A stretch of DNA of 64,000 nucleotides, taken from Capilliphycus salinus (GTDB lineage: Bacteria; Cyanobacteriota; Cyanobacteriia; Cyanobacteriales; Microcoleaceae). The DNA lies in contig NZ_CP178543.1 in NCBI RefSeq assembly GCF_047276495.1, positions 1,240,001 through 1,304,000 of the forward strand. Reading direction: 5' to 3'. The position numbers were made by a program, and so were the translations under genes. How positions within the stretch are numbered: the first letter of the stretch is position 1; every line of letters starts with the position of its first letter. The notes below the pieces were generated by a model that did no database searches, had not been told where the DNA came from, and saw nothing but the letters and a program-made list of their open reading frames with translations. This document shows, piece after piece, positions 9,621-18,822 of the stretch.

Positions 9621-9860
9621 ATGTATAACAAAATCTCCCCGATAAATACCAGCGAAGTCAACCGTTTAACGGAGACATTGATGAAGGGTTCAAGTAGTCG
9701 TTATCAGATTACGGTACAGGTCGCAAAACGGGCTAAACGGTTTCGATATGAGGAGTTTGATAATCCCAATCCTTCGGAAGTTAAACCCGTTGTGCGTGCC
9801 ATTCTAGAGATGTCTGATGAAGTGACTCAGCCGGAATTAATTATTGATGAGATTGGCTAA
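9621..9860 (+). CDS. rpoZ: RNA polymerase omega subunit
   Basis: Small core subunit that aids assembly of RNA polymerase. The conserved block SSRYQITVQVAKRAKRFRYEEF followed by VVRAILEMSDEVTQPELI is characteristic of cyanobacterial omega. I prefer ATG 9621 (79 residues); an in-frame TTG at 9615 would add two residues. GAGAG lies just upstream. A small membrane-protein gene follows after about 100 bp. Confidence 0.9.
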   Translation: MYNKISPINTSEVNRLTETLMKGSSSRYQITVQVAKRAKRFRYEEFDNPNPSEVKPVVRAILEMSDEVTQPELIIDEIG

Positions 9861-9962
9861 TATTAGCAAAACTTAAGCATTCGATTACCTTTTCATAACT
9901 CAAATCCCCTGGGTTCGTTATAAAATCTCAACAGGGTCGCGCTTAAGCTCTCAGACCTGTTT

Positions 9963-10235
9963 TTGAAAACTTATTCACGTCTACCTTTAATCCCTGTGAT
10001 CTACTTGATTTGGTTGATAATTGCTCTGGTAACAGCATGGGCGGGATTCAAAACAACAGATGATGTACACCGAATTGCCCTAATTTTGATGGGCTTGTTT
10101 TTTATCCTATTGTTTTTGATGTCAACTCCGGAGTCTATGCAACTGTTTTTTAAGTTGATGTTTGTGATGGCTTTGTTGTTGGGGCGGTTTGGGTTGCGCC
10201 ATGTGATGCGTCTCCAACCCCAACGGTATAAATGA
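9963..10235 (+). CDS. Small membrane protein, unknown function
   Basis: 90 residues with three probable membrane helices (about residues 9-28, 34-52 and 59-78) and a basic C-terminus. The start is TTG (MKTYSRLPLIP); no in-frame ATG lies early enough to replace it without losing the first helix. I do not recognise the family. It lies downstream of rpoZ and is convergent with a flippase gene. Confidence 0.6.
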   Translation: MKTYSRLPLIPVIYLIWLIIALVTAWAGFKTTDDVHRIALILMGLFFILLFLMSTPESMQLFFKLMFVMALLLGRFGLRHVMRLQPQRYK

Positions 10236-10261
10236 CAAGCCAGAAAAACTCATACTATGGT

Positions 10262-11617
10262 TTAGTCGGGATGAGATTTGGGTAAGATGGCATAAATAAT
10301 AGAAGGATAAACGTTCAGATAGCGCACAACTAAAACGTGTAAGAAAATATTCCACATTGCCATCGTTAAAGCAGTAGAAATCGCCGCCCCCACTATCCCA
10401 AAGAGAGGAATAGTAATCGCATTTAAAATGACATTTGTTATGGCACTACATCCAAATATCATCGCCGATTGATTTTGATGTCCTGTCATTACCATTAAAT
10501 AGCCTACCGAACCGGAACCGACATTCACCAACTGTCCTAAAATTAAAATTGTCATCGGCAAACGGGCGACAACAAATTCGGAACCAAATAATCCTAAAAT
10601 CGGGTTGGCGAAGGCAATAATAGCAATAGAAAGAAGTAAAGACGGCCAGAAAATCCAGTGGGCAACAGTTCCCACTAACGATTGTAAACCGGAGCGATCA
10701 TTTTGGGTGTAAAGTGTTGTAAAAACCGGGGCGACGACTGTATTAACGGCTTGTAAAACAAATGTTACCCAAACAGAAGTTTTCGCCGCAGCACTATAAA
10801 TTCCCACCGCTTCTGGGCTAATAATGGTTCCAATCATTAAAATATCGGTTTGGTTGAGAACAATAAAAAACACCCCCTGTAATAACAACGGAAAAGCCAC
10901 CCGCAACCATTCAATGGTTTGATAATCTGGAGTTGCTGGCTGATATTCACGCTTGAATTGATGCTGTAGCAAATACCATTGAATCCCGACAATAATAATT
11001 AGAGAAAAAACCGATAAACTCAACACTCCTTCGCTGGTTAAACCCGAGTTAATTTTCCAGAGAATAAAAGCACCCAATAGCACCAAACAGGGTTCAATTA
11101 AACGAAAAGGAGCGTAGGCTAAAATAATTTTATTAAATGCTCGAGCCATCTCCGCTTGCAGTTGGACTAACGCAATTAAAGGCACCATCCAAACCCCAAT
11201 TAACAGCGGTTTATAATAAATCCAACTGGAATTTTGGAAGGTTAAAATTAACAAGGTTGTGCCTAAACTAAGCGCCAAACTTATCACTCCGGTTAACCGC
11301 CAAGTTCCTCGAATTAAGCCTGTTAATTGTTGCCATTGTTGGGTAACTTGATATTGAGAAATAAACCGCAATACCGCAGTGGGTAAACCCAGTCCCCCGA
11401 AAATTGCCAGTAACAACGTCCAGGAAACAACATATTCATAAATACCAAATTCTGCGGTTCCTAGCCAACGAGCGAGAAAAATCTGCACAATATAAGTCAG
11501 TCCAACGCCGGAAACCTGCACTAAAAAAGCAATTCCCGCACCTCTGGCTAAATTTTGTAATAAAGGAGAGCGAGAAAAAGATTGACGACTTTCAGTTAAA
11601 AGTTGTAGAATACCCAT
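10262..11617 (-). CDS. Polysaccharide flippase / MATE-like membrane protein (Wzx type)
   Basis: 451 residues with 12-14 hydrophobic helices and the pattern of the oligosaccharidyl-lipid flippase superfamily: N-terminal ARGAGIAFLVQVSGVGLTYIVQIFLARWLG, then GIYEYVVSW, and in the second half NQTDILMIGTIISPEAVGIYSAA. Such proteins move lipid-linked sugars across the inner membrane for exopolysaccharide or lipopolysaccharide. No glycosyltransferase cluster surrounds it, so the substrate is open. Confidence 0.85.
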   Translation of the reverse strand: MGILQLLTESRQSFSRSPLLQNLARGAGIAFLVQVSGVGLTYIVQIFLARWLGTAEFGIYEYVVSWTLLLAIFGGLGLPTAVLRFISQYQVTQQWQQLTGLIRGTWRLTGVISLALSLGTTLLILTFQNSSWIYYKPLLIGVWMVPLIALVQLQAEMARAFNKIILAYAPFRLIEPCLVLLGAFILWKINSGLTSEGVLSLSVFSLIIIVGIQWYLLQHQFKREYQPATPDYQTIEWLRVAFPLLLQGVFFIVLNQTDILMIGTIISPEAVGIYSAAAKTSVWVTFVLQAVNTVVAPVFTTLYTQNDRSGLQSLVGTVAHWIFWPSLLLSIAIIAFANPILGLFGSEFVVARLPMTILILGQLVNVGSGSVGYLMVMTGHQNQSAMIFGCSAITNVILNAITIPLFGIVGAAISTALTMAMWNIFLHVLVVRYLNVYPSIIYAILPKSHPD

Positions 11618-11843
11618 AGGAAAATCTTAAAAGACTCTAATCAAAACTCTCCCAATTCAATAGCTAGATAACGCTATTGTTTTAGAATGAAGTCACCAAG
11701 CGGGGGGCGAGTTTATCCAAGCTGTCTGTTAGAAACAAACAAGCAACGCCAGATGTTAATATAGCAAATTAGACAAAAGTTTGCATCGAATGTCTGTTAA
11801 GTTTTAGGGGCGAGTTCAAAAATCGTCAAACATCAAGAGTTGA

Positions 11844-12422
11844 CTAATGAATTGGATTGTTCAAATTATCTTGACTGATTTTAGCATAATAATCTGTTGC
11901 TTTTAACTCAAACAACAATAATTCAACCCCATAATATTCATTGGTTCGTCCTAGAGGTTTCATTCCCAACCGTTGAGTCACACGAATAGAACGCTCATTT
12001 TCCGGCTTCACCACCGCATAAATAACAGGTAAACGTAAAATCGTAAAAGCATAACCCAGAATTTGTTTGGCGGCTTCTGTGGCGTAACCTTTTCCCCAAC
12101 TGGCTTTGCGAAAATGCCAACCAATTTCATAATTTGTCGTTGGAATACCATCATTATCGGGAAGCAAAACGAGCAAAACCGCCCCGATAATTTCTTCAGT
12201 TTCTTTTTCTACAACCGCCCAAGAACCCGTTCCATTGTTGCGAATTTTATCCCGTTCTACTCTTTCTTGAAGCCGAGAACAAACCGCTTCTACTGTTTCT
12301 ATAGGCGGACTAATAAAACACATTACATCGGGGTCGCCGTAAATTTGAAAAGCCTGCGGTGCGTCTTTTTCCGGTTCCCAGTTGCGGATAATTAGGCGTT
12401 CAGTTTGAAATAAAATACTCAT
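11844..12422 (-). CDS. GNAT acetyltransferase (RimJ/RimL type)
   Basis: Acetyl-CoA-dependent N-acetyltransferase, 192 residues. N-terminal FQTERLIIRNWEPEKD is typical of RimJ/RimL members; the acetyl-CoA loop is in HFRKASWGKGYATEAA and the late motif PENERSIRVTQRLGMKPLG follows. Targets may be protein N-termini or small molecules. The start codon (12420-12422) coincides with the edge of a repeat copy, so its 5' leader consists of repeat DNA. Confidence 0.88.
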   Translation of the reverse strand: MSILFQTERLIIRNWEPEKDAPQAFQIYGDPDVMCFISPPIETVEAVCSRLQERVERDKIRNNGTGSWAVVEKETEEIIGAVLLVLLPDNDGIPTTNYEIGWHFRKASWGKGYATEAAKQILGYAFTILRLPVIYAVVKPENERSIRVTQRLGMKPLGRTNEYYGVELLLFELKATDYYAKISQDNLNNPIH

Positions 12423-12690
12423 ATCATGTCCAACTCATCAATAATTATTTTGTAGGGGCGGGTTCTACAAGATTTTTACGACTACTCCGAGATTTACATA
12501 AACCCGCCCCACCCCCGAATAGAATTATTAACTCATATCATGTCCAACTGATCAATAATTATTTTGTAGGGGCGGGTTTAGATAGCTTTTCTCGGGGAAA
12601 TTTACATCAATACCGAACCTCTAATAACGGGGCGGGTTTAGATAGCTTTTCTCGGGGAAATTTACATCAATACCGAACCCGCCCCTACAA
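12421..12690. repeat. Tandem MITE-like copies and a 60-bp duplication
   Basis: Two direct copies of ATATCATGTCCAACT start at 12421 and 12535 (114-bp period), each preceded by CTC and followed by the GGGGCGGGTT palindrome. A 60-bp unit starting GGGGCGGGTTTAGATAGC is then duplicated (12569 and 12629). The ends resemble the TIR element at 1869-1994, but the right-hand terminal repeat is missing, so these are partial, tandemly amplified copies. Confidence 0.8.
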
Positions 12691-12710
12691 TAGTGGTTAG
12701 GCGGTGACTT

Positions 12711-14558
12711 TTAACTGTGATGACTGGCTTGACGGCTGAACATTTCATAATATTGTTGACCCAGTTTCATCAGTTGAACGTGAGTTCCGGTTTCTACTAT
12801 TTTACCTTGTTCTAACACAACGATAACATCCGCATTTCTCGCCAATGCCAGTCGATGAGTCACAACAACTGCTGTTTTATCTTGGGAAATATCGGCAAAT
12901 AATTTATAAATTTCATCTTCTGTTTTTGGATCGAGGGCTGCTGTGGGTTCATCAAATATTAATAATTCCGCTTGCGGTTGACGCATCAACGAACGGGCGA
13001 TCGCAATTCTTTGCCACTGTCCGCCAGACAGGTCTACACCGCCTTCTAACTGCTTTCCAAGCGGGGTATCCAGTTGGTTGGGTAGACTGTTGATTTTTTG
13101 GGTAATTCCTGCTTTTTCAATGGCTTGAAAAATTGTGCGATCGCAAGTCAGTTGATCTAAATTTCCAAAGGCGATATTTTCACGAACCGTTAGGGGAAAA
13201 CGGGCGTAATCTTGTAAAACAACAGCTATTTTTTGACGCAAATCCTCCAGTTTTAACGCCCGCAAATCTTCACCGTTCCACAATATTTTACCACAATCGG
13301 GGTCGTAAAGACGACATAATAACTTAGCGAGAGTGCTTTTTCCGGCTCCATTTTCGCCGACTAAAGCAACCGTTTGACCGGGATAAATAGTCAGATTGAC
13401 ATTTTGTAAACTGGGATGGTTGCTGTTGGGATAGGAAAAAGAAACGTTATCGAGGTGAATTTTGGCGGCTTGTTGAGGAGAAGAAAAACTTAAACCCGAG
13501 GAAGATTGAATGGCATTTAATTTTAGTTCAGACTCCAATTCTAACAGTTGAAAAATCGGAACCGTCCCCAAAGCAACATCATAAAGTTCGGAAACGTTAC
13601 CCATTAAAATCTGTAGACTTTGACGCAACCGCATCACCAACCCCGCGTAAAGCGCTAAATCTCCAATGGTGTAGACACCATCTAAAGTTCCAAAAACTAC
13701 ATAAATATAAGGTATAGCCACTCCAACGCCGCCAAAAACTGACCAGAATGTAACCAAACTTGTTCCTTTCAAGCGGACTTTTTCCATTTCCTGAAACGTG
13801 CGGGGAAATAAGTTAACCCATCGGTTTAACAATAAATTTTGCAACCCAAACAAACGCAATTCTTTTGCGTATTCGGGAGCGGTTAGCATTCCTTGATAAA
13901 GCTGCATTTCTCGGGCTGCACTGGCTTGAGTTTTTTCAATATCCCAACTTTGGCTAACGTAACGAATTTTGATAAAAATTGCGGGGGAAGAAGCGAACAA
14001 AACAATAAAAGGAACCCACCAATTAATTGTAAAAGAAACAGCAACCGCAGGAATAAGAGTGAAAATTCCAATTAAGCCAGACCCCAAAAGCATCGCCAAA
14101 GTTTGCAACCGTCCAATTGCTTTTTCAGCCAGTTGAACAATATTGAGAAGTTCGGGATTTTCAAACAGAGAAATATCGGCAAATGTGGCGACTTTATCCA
14201 AAAACCTCTGCTGAAAATAGCCTTGAACTCGCTGTTCTAAACTGGAAAACATGACATTAATAATGGTACCAATAGACTCCAGAGACAAGTTTAAAAAAAT
14301 GACTCCGATGATGCTAAAAACCAGTAAACGATTTGAGAGTAAAACTGTTAATACACTGTCGCCGACAATGTTTCCAGCTTGTATTAAACGGGTAATTTCA
14401 TCAATGATAATTTTATCGAGAAATAAAACCAGCGTCGGGCCGCCACCTTGAAGTAAAGTGAGTACAGTAAAGTAAAAAATTCGTTTGGGTGCCGCTTGGA
14501 CGACAAACCAACTACTCCGCAGAAGCGCCTGCAAAGGGGAAAGTTGAAGCGTTTGCAT
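12711..14558 (-). CDS. ABC exporter, fused membrane and ATPase domains
   Basis: 615-residue half-transporter. The N-terminal about 330 residues hold the membrane helices (a hydrophobic pair at residues 27-50 and 70-95, further helices to about 310). The ATPase domain has Walker A GENGAGKST near residue 400, signature LSGGQWQRIAIAR near 510, Walker B LLIFDEPTAALD and the switch THRLA. Exports an unknown lipid, peptide or drug, presumably as homodimer. The gene stands alone between repeats and the psbK upstream region. Confidence 0.9.
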   Translation of the reverse strand: MQTLQLSPLQALLRSSWFVVQAAPKRIFYFTVLTLLQGGGPTLVLFLDKIIIDEITRLIQAGNIVGDSVLTVLLSNRLLVFSIIGVIFLNLSLESIGTIINVMFSSLEQRVQGYFQQRFLDKVATFADISLFENPELLNIVQLAEKAIGRLQTLAMLLGSGLIGIFTLIPAVAVSFTINWWVPFIVLFASSPAIFIKIRYVSQSWDIEKTQASAAREMQLYQGMLTAPEYAKELRLFGLQNLLLNRWVNLFPRTFQEMEKVRLKGTSLVTFWSVFGGVGVAIPYIYVVFGTLDGVYTIGDLALYAGLVMRLRQSLQILMGNVSELYDVALGTVPIFQLLELESELKLNAIQSSSGLSFSSPQQAAKIHLDNVSFSYPNSNHPSLQNVNLTIYPGQTVALVGENGAGKSTLAKLLCRLYDPDCGKILWNGEDLRALKLEDLRQKIAVVLQDYARFPLTVRENIAFGNLDQLTCDRTIFQAIEKAGITQKINSLPNQLDTPLGKQLEGGVDLSGGQWQRIAIARSLMRQPQAELLIFDEPTAALDPKTEDEIYKLFADISQDKTAVVVTHRLALARNADVIVVLEQGKIVETGTHVQLMKLGQQYYEMFSRQASHHS

Positions 14559-14820
14559 GGTCTCACCCGGGCTGAAAGGATAGATTTCCGTTTATACCTT
14601 AACCGGGAAGTCAACCCCTTGAATAGTCGCACATTTGAGGGACAGGATTTTTTATCCTATAACCCGCCAAATGACAAGATTTATTTATAAAAGTTTACAA
14701 AGAGGGGAGTTTGTCCGATTCGCCAAAAAAAATTAGCTGAGAAAAATTCAGTCAGAAGATGATCCTCATGTTAAAATACGTGAAAATTATGAAAGTTATG
14801 TTAGCGAGGTAGACTGATTC

Positions 14821-14958
14821 ATGGAAGCAGCGTTGCTGTTGGCTAAACTGCCGGAAGCTTATTCAATCTTTAGCCCGGTTGTTGACATTTTGCCTGTTAT
14901 CCCGGTGTTTTTCCTGCTGTTGGCTTTTGTTTGGCAAGCATCAGTGGGATTCAAATAG
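14821..14958 (+). CDS. psbK: Photosystem II reaction-centre protein K
   Basis: 45-residue precursor of a one-helix subunit of the photosystem II core, bound near CP43. The start MEAALLLAKLPEAYSIF includes the short leader that is cleaved before the mature KLPEAY sequence. The rest, VDILPVIPVFFLLLAFVWQASVGFK, matches the PsbK membrane helix and its tail. GCGAGGTAG lies 7-15 nt before the ATG. Confidence 0.95.
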   Translation: MEAALLLAKLPEAYSIFSPVVDILPVIPVFFLLLAFVWQASVGFK

Positions 14959-14967
14959 AGATGAAAA

Positions 14968-15053
14968 AGCTATCAGCGTTAAGTTTAGGCGACGGGGTTA
15001 ACGAACTCAAAAGCGTTAAAATATCCCGTTGTTTAGACTCAGTGCTGATAGCT
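14968..15053. ncRNA. Possible structured RNA or terminator downstream of psbK
   Basis: Three nested inverted pairs: AGCTATCAGC (14968-14977) with GCTGATAGCT (15044-15053), perfect 10 bp; ACGGG (14992-14996) with CCCGT (15025-15029); and TTAACG (14998-15003) with CGTTAA (15014-15019). The outer stem starts 10 nt after the psbK stop and is followed by CAAGTTTAATTTTT. It may protect or terminate the psbK transcript or be a small RNA. No folding energy was computed. Confidence 0.4.
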
Positions 15054-15081
15054 CAAGTTTAATTTTTAGGATTTGAAAGTT

Positions 15082-15642
15082 TTAGGCGTTGCGAGAACCG
15101 ATAGTTTTCTGGAATGCGGGTCGTTCGCCAACACGCTTAATATAGTCGAGAACAGCCGGATAAGCACTTAAATCCAGCTTTAACATCATCGGAATATAAG
15201 CTAAAATCGACCCAACCGCAACATCGGCAACTGTAAAATCCTCTCCCATAATATAAGATTGTTTTTGGAAAATTTCGTTGAGAGGAGCCATCAAACGAGG
15301 CGTTTCTTTTTCCCGGCTTGCTTCTAGAAAAATCCCATTCGCCAGAGTGGAATTAGCAAACAAAACCCACTGATAAATTTCCCCTCGTTTTTCGGGAGAG
15401 TCCGGCATTTTCCCATATTTATCAGCCAAATAAAGCAGAATTCCTCCCGATTCCCACAATTTAACGTTTTCATCCACAATCGAAGGAACCTTTCCCATCG
15501 GGTTAATTGCCAGATAATCGGGTTCAAGATGAGCGCCTGCTTTCATATCCAGCATCACAAACTCGTAAGCCAGAGCAATTTCTTCTAAATACCACTGAAC
15601 AATTGATGCACGGCTAAATGCACCACCGTAGAGTTTAAGCAT
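15082..15642 (-). CDS. Glutathione S-transferase family protein
   Basis: 186 residues. The N-terminal thioredoxin-like domain has KLYGGAFSRAS with a possible catalytic Ser, NPMGKVPSIVDE with the cis-Pro that contacts glutathione, and WESGGILLYLADKYG. The C-terminal helical domain includes EDFTVADVAVGSIL, the N-capping/hydrophobic-staple region. Acts in glutathione conjugation or reduction in the cytosol; substrate unknown. Convergent with psbK. Confidence 0.9.
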   Translation of the reverse strand: MLKLYGGAFSRASIVQWYLEEIALAYEFVMLDMKAGAHLEPDYLAINPMGKVPSIVDENVKLWESGGILLYLADKYGKMPDSPEKRGEIYQWVLFANSTLANGIFLEASREKETPRLMAPLNEIFQKQSYIMGEDFTVADVAVGSILAYIPMMLKLDLSAYPAVLDYIKRVGERPAFQKTIGSRNA

Positions 15643-15724
15643 CAGTTCGACTCCTGTAATTAAAATCAGTTTAAACCAAAATCCGACTGTTTGATCCGAC
15701 CCGATGACGGCTTAAGAAAACTCG

Positions 15725-16144
15725 TTAAGCCCGACGTCCACAGAGTCGATTAATCGTCCGCACTAAATTATCATAATCGACAATCGGCTTAATATAAAAT
15801 TCATCCGCTTGAGAAATTTCTAGCAGAGATTGACGTTCACTATCCAAAGCATAAGCCGTGATTAAAATAATCGGAATATTCGCCGTTTTTGAGTTCCTTT
15901 TGAGGAGGCGAGAAATATCAACGCCGCTGACATCTTTCCCCTCCCAATGTGCCTCGGGAAGATTCACATCCATAATCACTAAATCCACTTCGGGTCCCTG
16001 ACAAAGCTCAAAAATTTCATCGAGTTTGTCTGTTACCCGAACCTGATAACCACCCAGACGCCCAATTAGCTTCGCCATTCCTTTGGCTAACAAATAGTCA
16101 TCTTCTACGATTAAAATTCTTAAATTATCCTTTTGAAAATTCAC
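15725..16144 (-). CDS. Stand-alone response regulator receiver
   Basis: 139 residues, receiver domain only. The acid pair is in VEDD, the phosphoacceptor is Asp59 in VIMDVNLP, a Thr lies in LITAY and the conserved Lys119 is in YIKP. There is an insertion of about ten residues (HWEGKDVSGVDI) after the phosphorylation site. No output domain and no adjacent kinase, so it may act by protein contact or in a phosphorelay. Confidence 0.9.
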   Translation of the reverse strand: MNFQKDNLRILIVEDDYLLAKGMAKLIGRLGGYQVRVTDKLDEIFELCQGPEVDLVIMDVNLPEAHWEGKDVSGVDISRLLKRNSKTANIPIILITAYALDSERQSLLEISQADEFYIKPIVDYDNLVRTINRLCGRRA

Positions 16145-16345
16145 AAGCTCTAAATAATGTTAATCAACATTCAAACTGGATAACTGCTTATAAAAGCCCA
16201 GACTTTGCTTCTGTATTAACACAATCGACTGAGAACTTCAACTGATCTTTCCGATAAACAGATTCAAATTCATCCGCTATTCTGTTGGGAAAGGGAACAT
16301 CGCCCTCCTGACTCATCGCCCAACTTTACCCATTGAGACAGCCCC

Positions 16346-18226
16346 ATGAAAGGCAACCAAGTGTCCCAACTGTATTCTCAAGGTCGCAGAGACTTTAGAG
16401 GCCAAAACCTCCGCTCTCAATCCTTCCAAGGTCAAAATTTGTCCGGTGCAGACTTTAGTTATGCCGATATCCAGGGAACCAACTTTCAAGGCGCCACCCT
16501 GCGAGAGGTCAAGTTCCGAGGCGCAAAAGCCGGAGTTCCCAAAGCCTGGGTTGTCATCCTCTCCGGGGCGGCTTGGTTGTTTTCGGTGTTGTTAGGACTG
16601 GCTTTGGTACTTGTTGGTTATTTTGTCTTGTTGTTCTTGAATATGTCAACTCCCGAAGACGCCAACACGGGTTGGACGGCGCTGGCGTTGATGCTTGTAC
16701 TGGTTTTTATTGGCGGACGTCGGGGAATCGAACGGGGTTGGGGGGCGTTTATTGATACCATTGAAATTGCCCTGGTTGGCATCATTATCGGCGTTATTTC
16801 CGGACTTGGTAATGCGATCTCCCTGTTGGGAACCTTGGCAATCGCCGGGGTATTAGCGGGGTTTGGGGGGGCGATTTTGTTCGCCTCTGCCGTCGCTTTT
16901 GGGGTGATTTTTTCCCTGACTGAACGTTTGGCTTGGGTAATGAGTTTAACAAAAGTATTGACGGTTGCGGTGCTTGCTAGCGCCATCGCGGGTTATATTT
17001 CCGGTGGGGTGAGTGCCATTGCGATCGCCATATCGGTTTTTGTTACCTTTTGGTTTGATTATATCGGTTGGCGGGGAATTTTGGGAGACAAAAACTATAT
17101 GTTAATTCACAACTTGAGCGTTAATTTAGCCGCCACAGGAGGAACGAGTTTTCGTCAGGCCGATTTAACCGATGCTAACTTTACCAATGCCCATCTTAAA
17201 GGTAGCGATTTTCGGCAAGCCAAACTGATCAGAACCCGTTGGCGGGGAGCAAAACAACTCGATCAACTTCGGGGCGGAAACACTTATTTAGATTATCCAC
17301 AAATTCGAGAATTATTACAAACGGGTCAGGGAAAAAACCAAAATTTTGATTTTCAAGATTTGCGGGAACTCAGCTTACAAAATGCCAACTTAACCGGGGC
17401 GAGTTTTGTCGGTGCCAACCTCAGTTCAACCAATTTGCGGGGTGCAAATTTATCGAAAGCGAAATTAATTCAAACCAAATTAAGTCAGGCCAATCTCAAC
17501 GGTGCAACCTTAACCGGCGCCTACATTCAAGATTGGGGAATTACCCTAACCACTCAACTGCGAAATATCACTTGTGATTATTTATTTTTGCGTCTTCCCT
17601 CCGAAAAAAGCAGCGATCCAAATCCCTACCGTCAGCCATCGGACTGGAATCGAACCTTAAACCCCCAGGAATTTACGGCGATTATTCGGGCATTTTTAGA
17701 AAACCGTCAGAGTTGGTATTCTAGCGTTTTAGACTTGAATAAAAACGGTTCGGAATCTTTCGGAAAAATATCCCAAGTTTCTCTCAAAGGAGAAGCCGAA
17801 TATGAGGAAATTGAAAAAATTAAACATTCTCTCAATCAACCGCTTGAAAGCGTTAATCCGTCCCCCGCTTCACCCTCCAATTTAATCCCCAACGAGACTT
17901 CTTCCGAACCGATTTTAACAGAAACCGTTAACCCGCCAGAAAATGCACAACCTTTACCGGAAAATTTAGCCGCCATTGTTTCGGTGATTGAACAATTTAT
18001 CGAAGAAATAGAAGCCGATTTTCCCCTAGATACCACTTCCAAACAGATGAAAGCCGCAGCCGAAATTATGGAACAACTCGAAAGCGATCCTGTTTTAAAA
18101 CAGAGTTTAATTGAGATTTTAACTGTAGAAAAGGCTCAAAAAATTGAACGGGCTATTAATCGTCCCGTTGGTTTTTTTATTGTCAAAGCCATTCAATCTT
18201 GGGGAAAGTCTAATACAGGTCTATAA
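16346..18226 (+). CDS. Pentapeptide-repeat protein with a membrane domain inserted
   Basis: 626 residues in a split layout. Pentapeptide repeats (A(D/N)LXX type) occupy about residues 18-60, a block of about six hydrophobic helices spans roughly 65-240, then two more repeat runs follow (about 265-310 and 335-395). After that come a conserved YLFLRLPSEKSSDPNPYRQPSDW region and an acidic C-terminal tail rich in Ser/Pro. The beta-helix repeats probably stack on the cytoplasmic face. Role unknown. Confidence 0.8.
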   Translation: MKGNQVSQLYSQGRRDFRGQNLRSQSFQGQNLSGADFSYADIQGTNFQGATLREVKFRGAKAGVPKAWVVILSGAAWLFSVLLGLALVLVGYFVLLFLNMSTPEDANTGWTALALMLVLVFIGGRRGIERGWGAFIDTIEIALVGIIIGVISGLGNAISLLGTLAIAGVLAGFGGAILFASAVAFGVIFSLTERLAWVMSLTKVLTVAVLASAIAGYISGGVSAIAIAISVFVTFWFDYIGWRGILGDKNYMLIHNLSVNLAATGGTSFRQADLTDANFTNAHLKGSDFRQAKLIRTRWRGAKQLDQLRGGNTYLDYPQIRELLQTGQGKNQNFDFQDLRELSLQNANLTGASFVGANLSSTNLRGANLSKAKLIQTKLSQANLNGATLTGAYIQDWGITLTTQLRNITCDYLFLRLPSEKSSDPNPYRQPSDWNRTLNPQEFTAIIRAFLENRQSWYSSVLDLNKNGSESFGKISQVSLKGEAEYEEIEKIKHSLNQPLESVNPSPASPSNLIPNETSSEPILTETVNPPENAQPLPENLAAIVSVIEQFIEEIEADFPLDTTSKQMKAAAEIMEQLESDPVLKQSLIEILTVEKAQKIERAINRPVGFFIVKAIQSWGKSNTGL

Positions 18227-18236
18227 ACTCAGCTTT

Positions 18237-18710
18237 TTAATTCCAATATCCTCGAATCAGTTGGGTAATTGCCAAGGTTTCAAGCATTATATAAGTAAAA
18301 AGATTGGCTTTAAAAAAGGATTGCTGAATTATTTTTTGTTCTTGTTTTTTTAGCACCAGATACCCGATTAGTAGTTCTAACCAAAAAGAAAAGAAAAACA
18401 TCGGGATGAGTGTAACAATAAGTTCTAAGGGTAACAAAGGAAAATAAAAAGGCAAACAACAATAAGCTTGACCCACAATAAACAGCAACAAAACTCCGGT
18501 AAAAGTGGAGATGAAGTTGGTACTAAAAGCAATAGTAATCGAACGATAAATCCCGAGTTTGAGTATTTTTCTGTGGACAACAGCTTCAATAAAAATAATT
18601 GGAATCAACAAAATAAATTGATAGAAAATACTCTGAGTAAACAGGGGAATTCCTGAGTTTGCCAGATAAACCGATGTGAGCGTTAGATACATCTTTGGTT
18701 TGAAAATCAA
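18237..18710 (-). CDS. Hypothetical membrane protein
   Basis: 157 residues with four likely membrane helices (about 25-45, 60-85, 92-118 and 130-150) separated by short basic loops. It is AT-rich compared with its neighbours. No motif of a known enzyme or transporter was recognised. It is convergent with the pentapeptide-repeat gene (10 bp apart). Confidence 0.6.
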   Translation of the reverse strand: MIFKPKMYLTLTSVYLANSGIPLFTQSIFYQFILLIPIIFIEAVVHRKILKLGIYRSITIAFSTNFISTFTGVLLLFIVGQAYCCLPFYFPLLPLELIVTLIPMFFFSFWLELLIGYLVLKKQEQKIIQQSFFKANLFTYIMLETLAITQLIRGYWN

Positions 18711-18822
18711 GCCATAACTAATACATGATCTAGTGTATTGCTCAAAACAGTAGGGCGGATCAAATCAGGCAAATCTTGATCAAATTTAACCCAAATCACC
18801 CATTGACCCACCCCAACCCTCT

